Program-made: the position numbers and the translations under genes | Notes under the pieces: model-generated | Seen by the model: the letters and a program-made list of their open reading frames with translations, nothing else | Database searches by the model: none | Told to the model about the DNA's origin: nothing | Shown: in pieces, positions 49,855 to 58,175 of the stretch | Layout: every line of letters starts with the position of its first letter | How positions within the stretch are numbered: the stretch's first letter is position 1 | Assembly: GCA_041389725.1 (NCBI GenBank) | Contig: JAWKRG010000006.1 | Location: 558,001 to 622,000 of the forward strand | Length of the DNA stretch: 64,000 nucleotides | Direction: 5' to 3' | DNA from: Polyangiaceae bacterium | GTDB lineage: Bacteria; Myxococcota_A; Polyangia; Polyangiales; Polyangiaceae

Positions 49855-51774
49855 TCAGTCGGAATCCTCGCCGGCGCTAGTGTCGTCGTCCTTGTCTCTG
49901 ACGAGGGCGGGCTCGCCGCGCCGCTCACGCTTCGCGGCGTCCGTGATGCGCGCGGCGACATCGCGATAAGCGCGCGCCACGCGTCCGTCCCGCGGCGCGA
50001 GACGCATGGCGACGGCCAGGTGACGCTCTGCGGCGATGGCGTCGTCCTGCACTTCCAACTCGTGTCGTGCTGCTTCCATCAGAAAACGCGCCGGAACGCC
50101 GGTGAAGCCGCGAAGCTCCACCGTGTCGCGCAAGCGCGCATAGGCCAGCGATGCACCGGCGTCGTCGCCCACGGCGGCGCGCCACTTCCCTTCGAGGTAT
50201 CGCGCCTCGGCAGCGCGGGTTGCCGACGCCGGCACTTGGCGCACGCGCGCAACCGCTTGCGGCAGGTCTTTCAAGGCGTCGGCCAAGAGCAGTGCCAAGT
50301 CCGTCAGCGCGTCCGCGTCGATCACACCGCGCTGCTCGCTAGTGATGACGGCTCGCTCGAAGAGGGCGTAGGCCCGCTCCACGTTGCCCCGAGCCGCAAG
50401 CGCTCGAGCCAGCCCAGCCGTTGCCTCGGGGGCGTCGGGCACGTAGCGAAGCGCGCGCTCGTACCAACGACCGGATTCGCGCTCCAAGGATGCCTCGGCG
50501 AAAGCTGCGGCGACCCGCATGCACACCTCGTGGCGCTGCCGGGGACCGCGCGCCGCGGCCTCCAAGTGCTGTGCATCGGCCAGGGCGTGGTCCACGTCGG
50601 CCAAGCGGATGCGCTCGACCAGGCGTGCCCAGCGCACCTTGGCAAACGCGGGGGCGCGAGCGACGGCGTGATCCAACGCTGTCATGCGCTCCGCGCCGGA
50701 GGAGCACAGCTCCGCGAACCGCGCCCAGCACAGCGCTGCCAAGGGCGCATAGCGCTCGCGCTCGAGGGCCTGGCTGAGCGCGTCCGTCGCCAGCTCTCGG
50801 TCGCCGCGCTCGGCGAGCAGGTCGGCCACGAAGGCTCCCGCCCGAGTCACCGGCAGCGCTTCCAAGAGCAGGCCCAGCGCCGCCTCGGCCCGATTGCCGC
50901 TGTGGGCGTCGATTTCCGCGACACTTCGCGATAGCTCGGGATGGCGCGGCGCTCGCTCCAGCGCCGCGATGTAGCCACGGCGCGCTGCCTCCAAATCGCC
51001 ACCAGCGATGGCGTCGTCGGCGTCGGCAACCAGCCCGGCCAACTCCACGGCCCTCGCCGCTGCAGCGCCCAGCGGCGGCGGGCCGAAGCTCGCGTCCAAA
51101 CTGACACAGAGTTCGTCGTCGTAGCGAGCGAGAGCTCCAAAGTTGACGCTGGTGGCGGCGGGCACCCGCGCGCCCACCGCGGGCAGCAGCATGCGTGCTA
51201 GGTGGTGAGCCGCACGCGAAAGCCGCACCACGCGTCCTTTGCGCACGAACTCGCGGGGCAGCGCAGTGTCGAGGGCGCGCAAAGCGAAGCCCAACGCCGG
51301 ACCGGCGAGACCCGCGACGCGCGCATCGCTGACGACGAACCTCGCGTCGCCCAGGCTCGGACAGAAGAGCAAGTCGAAGGCCAGAGCCCCCTGCTCGCCC
51401 ACGAGCCCGACGCCAATACCTTCATCCAAGGGCCACAGGTCCAAGACGGTCCCCGTACCCAAGAACGAATCCATGGACCGTGCAAAGTGACGCCGCAATC
51501 GCGTGATCGCCACCGCCACCGTCACACGCTGCAACTCGCCGCGTCGGTGACGGAAGGCAGCCACGCCCCCGCTCAGGTCGACGGGAAACTTCAACCCTGG
51601 CAAGGTGAGGTTGAGTTCGCTCACGCGCAGCGGATCGAGGGGCACGTCGCGATACAGCTCGATGCCAAGGCGCCCGTGCGAGACCGCCAGCCGCAGGGGG
51701 ACTGCGCTTTCGTCCTCTGCAGGGCGCGCTGCGGCGACCTGCGCCGGGGCCGGAGACTGCTCGAACGGAGGCAC
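49855..51774 (-). CDS. Large TPR-repeat protein
   Basis: A 639-residue protein, GTG start, no signal peptide. The N-terminal third (20-240) is beta-rich with no known family (LRLAVSHGRLGIELYRDVPL; DLWPLDEGIGVGLVGEQGAL). The rest consists of TPR-like helices: DAIAGGDLEAARRGYIAALE, DALSQALERERYAPLAALC, RESGRWYERALRYVPDAPEA, ALAARGNVERAYALFERAV, EVQDDAIAAERHLAVAMRL. The acidic C-terminus ends in DDDTSAGEDSD. It shares with the genes at 44-48 kb a helical-repeat, enzyme-free character and a related beta-rich N-terminal style; the link is inference. It converges on lysC. Confidence 0.75.
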   Translation of the reverse strand: MPPFEQSPAPAQVAAARPAEDESAVPLRLAVSHGRLGIELYRDVPLDPLRVSELNLTLPGLKFPVDLSGGVAAFRHRRGELQRVTVAVAITRLRRHFARSMDSFLGTGTVLDLWPLDEGIGVGLVGEQGALAFDLLFCPSLGDARFVVSDARVAGLAGPALGFALRALDTALPREFVRKGRVVRLSRAAHHLARMLLPAVGARVPAATSVNFGALARYDDELCVSLDASFGPPPLGAAAARAVELAGLVADADDAIAGGDLEAARRGYIAALERAPRHPELSRSVAEIDAHSGNRAEAALGLLLEALPVTRAGAFVADLLAERGDRELATDALSQALERERYAPLAALCWARFAELCSSGAERMTALDHAVARAPAFAKVRWARLVERIRLADVDHALADAQHLEAAARGPRQRHEVCMRVAAAFAEASLERESGRWYERALRYVPDAPEATAGLARALAARGNVERAYALFERAVITSEQRGVIDADALTDLALLLADALKDLPQAVARVRQVPASATRAAEARYLEGKWRAAVGDDAGASLAYARLRDTVELRGFTGVPARFLMEAARHELEVQDDAIAAERHLAVAMRLAPRDGRVARAYRDVAARITDAAKRERRGEPALVRDKDDDTSAGEDSD

Positions 51775-51840
51775 CGCTCAAATCGTACCAGCCGGCCAAT
51801 CCCTTGGGAAATACCTGGGGCTTCAGCCCTCAAATGGGAG

Positions 51841-51876
51841 CGGGCCACCTACCGCAGTTGGGGCGGAGGTGGCCCG
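51841..51876. terminator. Hairpin downstream of mlaC-like gene
   Basis: CGGGCCACCT (51841-51850) pairs perfectly with AGGTGGCCCG (51867-51876) around a 16-base loop. It lies between the 3' end of the MlaC-like gene and the start of the TPR protein gene, both on the minus strand. It lacks a T run but could be a factor-assisted terminator or attenuator. Confidence 0.5.
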
Positions 51877-51915
51877 GACGTCCCGCAGGCTGGCGGGCTC
51901 ACTTATGCAAGCACT

Positions 51916-52506
51916 TCATGCATCTTCCTTGTCGAGCTTGCTCTTCATGCGGCGCATCAACTCCGCGAAGCCCTTCTTCTTGATCACGCGGTTGAACTGG
52001 CTGCGGTAGTTGCGGGTCAGGCTGGAGCCTTCGGTGGTGATGTCGTACACGCGCCACTTGCCGTCGACCTTGTGAATCAAGTAGTCGATTGCCACGGGCT
52101 CCTCACGCTTGTTGGCGCGGCTGGTGGCGACGGTGCGGACGAGAGTCCCTGCCCTTGCCTTGCCCTCGCCCTTGTAGCTGACGTCGTAGTCCAGAGTCTT
52201 CTTGAGGTTCTTCCGGTAGGCGTTGCGCACCAGGCGCTTGAGAACGGTCTGGAACTCTCTTCGCTCCTCGGCGCTCCTGTCGTCCCAGTGCTTGCCCAGC
52301 GACTCCTTGCCCAGCGTGTCGTAGTCGAGCATCTCGTCGAACACGGCCTCGATCTTCGAGTCCGAGGCCTTCGCCTTCAGCAGGCCCGCGAGCTTGGCTT
52401 GGCGGTCCTTGATGAATCCTTCTGGAGAATCCCCGGCCGAGGCGACAGGGGCGACGAGCATGAGGCCAGTGATGGCGGCGAGCATGAGCAGTGAGCGGCG
52501 GTTCAT
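51916..52506 (-). CDS. MlaC-like periplasmic phospholipid-binding protein
   Basis: A 196-residue protein with a Sec signal peptide (about 1-24, ASA-G). The domain is MlaC/Ttg2D-like: LDYDTLGKESLGKHWDD, EERREFQTVLKRLVRNAY, YDVSYKGEG, EEPVAIDYLIHKVDGKWRVYDI and SLTRNYRSQFNRVIKKKGF. MlaC ferries phospholipids between the outer and inner membranes; partners MlaA, MlaD and the ABC subunits are not encoded nearby. ATG 52506 is chosen for the signal peptide. It lies 176 bases downstream of pilS on the same strand, with an AT-rich spot (about 52608-52625) that may hold a promoter. Confidence 0.88.
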   Translation of the reverse strand: MNRRSLLMLAAITGLMLVAPVASAGDSPEGFIKDRQAKLAGLLKAKASDSKIEAVFDEMLDYDTLGKESLGKHWDDRSAEERREFQTVLKRLVRNAYRKNLKKTLDYDVSYKGEGKARAGTLVRTVATSRANKREEPVAIDYLIHKVDGKWRVYDITTEGSSLTRNYRSQFNRVIKKKGFAELMRRMKSKLDKEDA

Positions 52507-52682
52507 GGCAGTGTCCTTGTAAGCTTGCGTCCTGCTTCGTTGTACGCAAGGGGGGTGCCAAAGCTTCACCCCGACCACCAACTTCGCTCCAAACCCCGAA
52601 AACCCAAGCGAAATTTTTGCTGTCGGGCAGGCCGAGACAGCGGCTGGCAGAGCCTCCGCCCTCCACAGGTGTGGCGGTGCCG

Positions 52683-53990
52683 TCACGCCCTGGCGTTCAC
52701 GACCGGCAGGTGCACGTCGAAGCGGGCGCCCCGCCCATGCTCACTGAGCACCTCTATCGCAAAGCCGTGGTCGTCCACGATGCGCTTGACCACGGCCAGG
52801 CCGACCCCCGTGCCCTTGGAGCGAGTGGTGAAGAAGGCGTCGAAGATACGCTCCCGCGCCTCGGCGTCGATGCCCACGCCGTCATCCTTCACGCTGAGGA
52901 GCACCCCCTCACCTTCCCGCATGACCCCCACTTTCACGACGTCACCCGCGCGGCTCGCCTGCACGGCATTGCGCACCAGGTTCCAGACCAGCTGCCGCAT
53001 TTGCGCGGAATCCGCATCGACGGTCACGCTGTCCTCGCCCGCGTACTGCACGTCGACGTCCGTCAGCCCTCGACCCGACGCGCGCGATAGCTCGACCACT
53101 TCCCGGGCGATCTGCGCGATGTCGACGGCCGTTCGTTGGGGCGCGCGCGGCCGCGTCAGGTCCATCATGTCCGTCACTAGATCGTTCAGGCGTGCCGCCT
53201 CCCGCTGTACGATCGCGCACAGCACGCGGTCTTCGTCGCCCAGGGCAGAGCTGGTTTCGAGCAAGCTGATCGAACCGGCAATGGCACCCAGGGGGTTGCG
53301 GATCTCGTGAGCCAATCCTGCTGCCAGGCGCCCCAGGGCGGCCATGCGCTCCGCTTGCTCGGCACGCTTCTCGGCCTGCTGCAGTTGACCGCCGGTGACG
53401 CGCAAGCGCTCCGCCAGGTAGCCCGCGAGCAAGGTCACCACGACGAGCATCAGCAGGTTGACCAAGCCGTAGTACGCGAGTTCGTCGCTGCTGATGCGAT
53501 ACAAGGTCGCCGGTTGGTCCGGCGGTGGTGAAAGCACATCGAAGCGCAGCAGCGCCACCAAGGCGGCGTAGAAGGCCGCAGCGCTGCCCGCGGCGAGCGT
53601 TGCACCGGGCAACCCGAGCAAGATCGCCCCCATCAGGCAGCTCAGCCCGAAGAAGCTCGTGGCACCGCTGGACGCGCCACCCGTGAGGTACACCAGCGCA
53701 GTCCAGGTCAGCTGATCGAACACGAGCTGTGCGTAGGCCAGGAGTTCGAGACGCTTGCCGCTACGCAGCATGGCGGCGTACACGCCCGCCAGCGCGAAGC
53801 TCAGCCCCAGCACGATCAGCGCGATCTGGACGGAGTAAGTCTCGAGCCGGAAGCCACCGCGAAGGTAGAAGACGCCGAGCAGGGCGAGCGCGACGACCAG
53901 CAAGCCGAGGCGCGCAAGCGTGATCCACGCCAGCCGCCGTGGGAGCGGAGCGTCGGCGAGTGCCTCAGGGATTCCGAGCCGGACGCCCAC
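52683..53990 (-). CDS. pilS: PilS-type sensor histidine kinase
   Basis: A 435-residue membrane sensor kinase with GTG start. About six hydrophobic segments fill residues 20-195 (for example ITLARLGLLVVALALLGVFY and GLVNLLMLVVVTLLAGYLAE), as in PilS, with no large periplasmic domain. A coiled linker (QLQQAEKRAEQAERMAAL) leads to the H-box with H228 (LAHEIRNPLGAI), the N-box LVWNLVRNAVQAS, and DDGVGI and GTGVGLAVVKRI. PilS phosphorylates PilR, a sigma-54 activator of pilA. It follows pilC by 25 bases, the order seen in Myxococcus (pilB-pilT-pilC-pilS-pilR). No pilR follows here; the next gene is MlaC-like. Confidence 0.9.
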   Translation of the reverse strand: MGVRLGIPEALADAPLPRRLAWITLARLGLLVVALALLGVFYLRGGFRLETYSVQIALIVLGLSFALAGVYAAMLRSGKRLELLAYAQLVFDQLTWTALVYLTGGASSGATSFFGLSCLMGAILLGLPGATLAAGSAAAFYAALVALLRFDVLSPPPDQPATLYRISSDELAYYGLVNLLMLVVVTLLAGYLAERLRVTGGQLQQAEKRAEQAERMAALGRLAAGLAHEIRNPLGAIAGSISLLETSSALGDEDRVLCAIVQREAARLNDLVTDMMDLTRPRAPQRTAVDIAQIAREVVELSRASGRGLTDVDVQYAGEDSVTVDADSAQMRQLVWNLVRNAVQASRAGDVVKVGVMREGEGVLLSVKDDGVGIDAEARERIFDAFFTTRSKGTGVGLAVVKRIVDDHGFAIEVLSEHGRGARFDVHLPVVNARA

Positions 53991-54015
53991 TCTCGCCCTC
54001 GCTGCCCTCGGGACG

Positions 54016-55230
54016 CTAGTCCGCCTTGATGTTGCCTGCCAGCGAGAAGATGGGCAGGTACATGGCGATCAAGACGACGCCAACCATGCCGCCCACACCC
54101 ACCATCAGGATGGGCTCGATCGCGCTGGTCATCGCGGCCACGGCGATGTCCGTTTCTTCTTCGTAGAAGTCGGCAATCTTGTTCAGCATCTGATCCAACG
54201 CGCCGGTCTGTTCGCCGACCGCGATCATCTGCACGACCATGTCGGGGAACACCTTGGCCTGAACCAAGGGCTCCGCCATGTTCTTGCCCTCGCTGATCTT
54301 CACGCGCACGTACTGAATACCAGCTTCGATGATCACGTTTCCGCTGGTGCGCGCGCAGATGTCCAGGGCGTCCAGGATGGGCACGCCAGACTGGAGCAAC
54401 GTGCCCAAGGTACGCGTGAAGCGCGCCACGGCAATCTTGCGCAACACTGGACCGACCAAGGGCGACTTGAGGAGCGCGTTGTGGAAGAAGCGCTTTCCTC
54501 CTGGGGTTCGGTAGGAATAGACGAAGGCGACGATGCCGATGACGACCGCCACCGCGATGAAGGGCAAGTACGAGACGAAGGCGTGAGAGAGTGCCACGAT
54601 GATCTGGGTCAGCTTGGGCAATGCGTCCTTGCCGCCGCCGAAATCCTTGAACATGCGCTCGAACGCCGGGATCACGAAGGTGAGCAGCACGGCCATCACG
54701 CCGATGGCCACCACGATGACGATCGCGGGGTAGACCATCGCACCGCGCACCTGCCGCACCAGCTTCTGCCGCTTCTCCAGGTAAACGGACAGTCGCGCCA
54801 TGATGGTGTCTAGAATGCCGCCCACCTCACCGGCGTGAACCAGGTTCACGAACAACTCGTCGAACACCTTGGGGTGACGTCGCAGGGCCTCGCTGAAGGA
54901 CGCACCCTGCTCGACCGAGGACTTCACGTCACGCAGCACGCCAGCGAAGATCTTGTTGGCCTGCTGACCCGCGAGGATTTCCAAGCACTGCACCAGCGGC
55001 AGCCCGGCATCGATCATCGTGGCGAAAAGCCGCGTGAAGGTGACGAGGTCCTTGGTGGTGACCCCGCTGCCGAACTGGATGTTCACCAGATCGCGCTTGC
55101 GCTTGACCTTGACCGGCGAAAGCTGCTGTTGACGCAGCTTGGCGTTGACGGCCGCCTCGTCGTCGGCCTCCATCGTGCCCTTGCGAAGCTCCCCGTTGCG
55201 GGAGCGGGCTTGCCATGCAAACTCGGCCAT
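54016..55230 (-). CDS. pilC: Type IV pilus inner membrane platform protein PilC
   Basis: A 404-residue protein of normal length with two T2SS-F domains (about 65-190 and 270-395) and three membrane segments (for example YPAIVIVVAIGVMAVLLTFV and EPILMVGVGGMVGVVLIAMY). Hallmarks: FTRLFATMIDAGLPLVQCL, RTLGTLLQSGVPILDALDI, MIAVGEQTGALDQML. PilC is the inner membrane platform on which the PilB and PilT ATPases act. ATG 55230 gives MAEFAWQARSRNGEL. pilB and pilT would be expected upstream (to the right), but a divergent hydrolase is there instead. It is 25 bases from pilS. Confidence 0.94.
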   Translation of the reverse strand: MAEFAWQARSRNGELRKGTMEADDEAAVNAKLRQQQLSPVKVKRKRDLVNIQFGSGVTTKDLVTFTRLFATMIDAGLPLVQCLEILAGQQANKIFAGVLRDVKSSVEQGASFSEALRRHPKVFDELFVNLVHAGEVGGILDTIMARLSVYLEKRQKLVRQVRGAMVYPAIVIVVAIGVMAVLLTFVIPAFERMFKDFGGGKDALPKLTQIIVALSHAFVSYLPFIAVAVVIGIVAFVYSYRTPGGKRFFHNALLKSPLVGPVLRKIAVARFTRTLGTLLQSGVPILDALDICARTSGNVIIEAGIQYVRVKISEGKNMAEPLVQAKVFPDMVVQMIAVGEQTGALDQMLNKIADFYEEETDIAVAAMTSAIEPILMVGVGGMVGVVLIAMYLPIFSLAGNIKAD

Positions 55231-55360
55231 GAAATGGGCGCGGCACGCTAAGATGCCGCAGTCCGCAAGCATAGCGGCCCAGCCGGCGGCCGGTCAAAAC
55301 CCCGGCAGCTCTCCGGCAGGATCCCCTGAGAAAAGCGCGCAAGCCTTCCCCCCCGAGCTC

Positions 55361-56536
55361 ATGCCCCAGGCCGAACCCATCGACTCCCTTCGCGCTGCCC
55401 TCCTCGGGCGGCTGAAGCGCGAGGTCGTGGACGCGTCGGTCGCACCCGCGGTGTGCGCCGGGCTTTTCTCGCGTCCTTCGGAGCTGGCAGCCATCGAACT
55501 GCGGGTCGCGGCTGGCAGAGCGCAAGGGCGTGACGTCGCGGTCGATACGCCCTTCGACCTGGCGAGCCTGACGAAGCCCGTAGTCGCCCTGTGTGCCGCA
55601 CGCATGGCGCGCGCCGGATTGCTTTGCCTCGAAGCGCCGCTAGAAGAGGCGCTGCCCTGGACGCGGGGCACGCCGAGCGGCGCCGTCCCGATCGAGCTAT
55701 TGCTCGCGCACCGGGCTGGCCTACACGCCCACGTGGAGCTGTTCGCGCCGTTGCGCTGGCGTCGAACGGTGGAGTTGGGAGCGCTCCTGCAGCAAGCTGC
55801 GAGGGAGCGCCGTCCAGAGTGCCTGGGCCCGGCGCCATCAGGGGGATTTCCCCCCGTGTACAGCGACCTCGGCTACATTTTGCTCGGCGCGGCGCTCAGC
55901 GCGGCGGGCGGAGCCGCACTGGACGAGCTGGTTTGGCACCACGTGACCGAGCCCCTGGGCGTGGCGATCGGCAGCGCGCGACAGTGGATTGCGCGCTCAG
56001 CTCAGTTCCTTCGCAGCGTTGCACCCACCGAGCACGTCCATTTCCGCGGCGGCGTCGTCTGCGGACAGGTCCACGACGAGAATGCCTGGGCCCTTTCAGG
56101 TCATGGACTATCGGGCCACGCGGGGCTGTTCGGAACCCTCGACGGCGTGCTGGGCCTCGGCGCCGCGCTGTTGGACTGCCTGCGCGGCGGGCGGCCGGAG
56201 TTCCTGCACCCGACGGATCTCGAACCATTGCTCCGCCGGCGTCCGGGTGGCACCCTTCGTGCCGGCTTCGACTCGGCACAGCCCAGCGGGTCCAGTGCGG
56301 GGGATCTCGCCGGCCCCAATACCTTCGGACATCTGGGCTTCACAGGCACGAGCGTGTGGTGGGATCCAGACCGAAATACCGTCACGGCCGTACTGACCAA
56401 TCGAGTGCACCCCACCCGCGAACGCCTGGGGATTCGGCTGGTTCGTCCCTGGCTTCACGACGCCTTGTGGCGAGCGAGCGACGTGCTCTCCGGGCGCCCT
56501 TCCGGCGCTCCGGCCCCAACCGACGGAAAGAATTGA
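55361..56536 (+). CDS. Class C beta-lactamase-like serine hydrolase
   Basis: A 391-residue protein of the beta-lactamase/transpeptidase-like superfamily. The first motif is SxxK with S69 and K72 (LASLTKPVVA), the second probably YSD in PPVYSDLGYILLG where classical enzymes have YxN, and the third HLGFTGTS, in place of KTG. This matches family esterases and D-aminopeptidase-like proteins as much as antibiotic resistance. No signal peptide was seen, so it may act in the cytoplasm. ATG 55361 is used; it diverges from pilC across 130 bases. An A7 run follows its stop. Substrate unknown. Confidence 0.85.
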   Translation: MPQAEPIDSLRAALLGRLKREVVDASVAPAVCAGLFSRPSELAAIELRVAAGRAQGRDVAVDTPFDLASLTKPVVALCAARMARAGLLCLEAPLEEALPWTRGTPSGAVPIELLLAHRAGLHAHVELFAPLRWRRTVELGALLQQAARERRPECLGPAPSGGFPPVYSDLGYILLGAALSAAGGAALDELVWHHVTEPLGVAIGSARQWIARSAQFLRSVAPTEHVHFRGGVVCGQVHDENAWALSGHGLSGHAGLFGTLDGVLGLGAALLDCLRGGRPEFLHPTDLEPLLRRRPGGTLRAGFDSAQPSGSSAGDLAGPNTFGHLGFTGTSVWWDPDRNTVTAVLTNRVHPTRERLGIRLVRPWLHDALWRASDVLSGRPSGAPAPTDGKN

Positions 56537-56647
56537 GAAAAAAACAGCGCCGCTCCGCGCATTGGGTCTGGATGAACCTGCGCAGACGTGCGAAATTTCC
56601 CCTGCTCGACTGAGGTTCAGTGCGGGCGCTCTCTCAGGTCAGCGGAC

Positions 56648-58153
56648 ATGTGGAAGCTCTCCATCGAGGACGATCAAGGTAACAAGACGGTCGTCAATCT
56701 CGTTCGTGACGAGTACACGTTGGGTCGCGCCGAGGACAACACTGTCCGCCTGACCGAGCGCAACATCTCGCGGCATCACTCCACGCTGCAGCGCAACGGA
56801 TCCGGCTGGGTCATTTCCGACAACCAGAGCTACAACGGCTGCTTCGTCAACGGCGTGCGCGTCGCGGATCCGCAGCGGCTCGAACACGGAGACCTTGTGC
56901 AGGTAGGCGACTACCGTCTCGAGGTCACTGACGATGCAGTGGCTGCAGTGGGCTCCCGCGCCGCCACCGTCCCGGCCGTACCCAAGAGCCAGATGCTGTT
57001 GGGCCAGCCGGATCGCTTGGTGATGCTGGTGGGACCGACACCGGGTGCCGAGTTTGCGCTCGCTGGTGGTCGCGTCGTCATCGGGCGCGGAGAAGAGTGC
57101 GACATCGCAATCAACCACAGCTCGGTGAGCCGCGTACATGCGGAGATTCACACGGTCGGCGACGGTCGTTACGAGCTCGTGGACCGCGAGAGCGCCAATG
57201 GGGTGCGACTGAACGGCGTGGAGCTCAACCGCGGACTCATCGATGCCCGCGACACAATCGAGCTGGGGGACGTGGTCTTCAAGTTCATTCCCGCCGGAGT
57301 GGTGTACCGACCCGGCGCCGACGAGAGCCAGCAGCTCAACGTTGCCGCCGTCGCCGGATTCGAACGTCCGGCGCCCTCGGTGCCGGCGCCCAGCGGCATG
57401 TCTGCAGGCGTGAAGGCAGTTGCAGCCGTGTTCGGCTTGGGCTTGCTGGTCGTCTTGGGCATGCTCACGCTGCGCCGCGAGCCCCCTGAACCTACCGAGC
57501 CCGTGGCTGCGGTTTCGAGCGACAGCGCTGCGACGGTACTCAAGGAAGCGAAGGACCTCGCGGCCAACGGCAACTTGGAAGCGGCGCATCTCAAATTGAC
57601 CTCTGGCATCCCCGAGGACAGCAACCTCCGCCAGTCTCCCGAGTTCCGTACGCTGGAAGCGCAGTGGGCTGATTCCCTCTTCAGCGCGGCGGCGCAGGAA
57701 ACCGACCCGGCCAAGAAGCGCGAGATCCTCGAGCGCATCACCAAGGCGACGAGCGTCGACTCGACCACCCGCAAACGCGCCGCAACCGAAATCGAGAAGC
57801 TCGACGTTGCTGGGGTTGCCGTCACGGACCTACCCCCAACTCCCACCGTGGCGCAGACTGACGTGCCCAAGCCGGCCCTCAACGGCGGAATCGTGCGCAA
57901 GGATCCTTTCGCCACGGCCGCCCCCAAGCCCGCAGGCAAGCCGCCCACGGCGTCCTATCCGAAACCGGGGCCTACGCCCGCGCCCGCGCCGAAGCCGGTG
58001 AACACCTCCGACGACCTGGGCGATCGCGCCAAGCTAAAGGCAATGAAGGATTCGCTGAAGGGCAAGGTCGCCTCGGGCAACGCCTCGGACGCCGAAAAAC
58101 GCATGCTGCGCGCCCTGTGCCGGCAGCTCGGCGACGGCAGCTGCGTGAACTGA
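56648..58153 (+). CDS. Double-FHA membrane protein
   Basis: A 501-residue protein with two FHA domains, phosphothreonine-binding modules. FHA1 (about 20-92) has GR26-27, S41-RHH and N63-G; FHA2 (about 140-214) has GR146-147, S161-RVHAE and N184-G, so both are complete. A single membrane segment follows (254-274, VKAVAAVFGLGLLVVLGML), then about 225 residues with helices (EAKDLAANGNLEAAHLKL) and a Pro-rich linker (KPGPTPAPAPKPV) towards the other side of the membrane. Such proteins often couple Ser/Thr kinase signals to the envelope. The next gene, 22 bases on, is an SGNH hydrolase; the kinase at 17.5-19.0 kb is far away. Confidence 0.88.
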   Translation: MWKLSIEDDQGNKTVVNLVRDEYTLGRAEDNTVRLTERNISRHHSTLQRNGSGWVISDNQSYNGCFVNGVRVADPQRLEHGDLVQVGDYRLEVTDDAVAAVGSRAATVPAVPKSQMLLGQPDRLVMLVGPTPGAEFALAGGRVVIGRGEECDIAINHSSVSRVHAEIHTVGDGRYELVDRESANGVRLNGVELNRGLIDARDTIELGDVVFKFIPAGVVYRPGADESQQLNVAAVAGFERPAPSVPAPSGMSAGVKAVAAVFGLGLLVVLGMLTLRREPPEPTEPVAAVSSDSAATVLKEAKDLAANGNLEAAHLKLTSGIPEDSNLRQSPEFRTLEAQWADSLFSAAAQETDPAKKREILERITKATSVDSTTRKRAATEIEKLDVAGVAVTDLPPTPTVAQTDVPKPALNGGIVRKDPFATAAPKPAGKPPTASYPKPGPTPAPAPKPVNTSDDLGDRAKLKAMKDSLKGKVASGNASDAEKRMLRALCRQLGDGSCVN

Positions 58154-58175
58154 GCGCCGCGCGGCGCACGAGCAG

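Noticed and set aside
55361..56536. Antibiotic-resistance beta-lactamase
   Set aside because: SxxK is present but the YxN and KTG motifs are changed and no signal peptide is seen; a resistance role cannot be supported.
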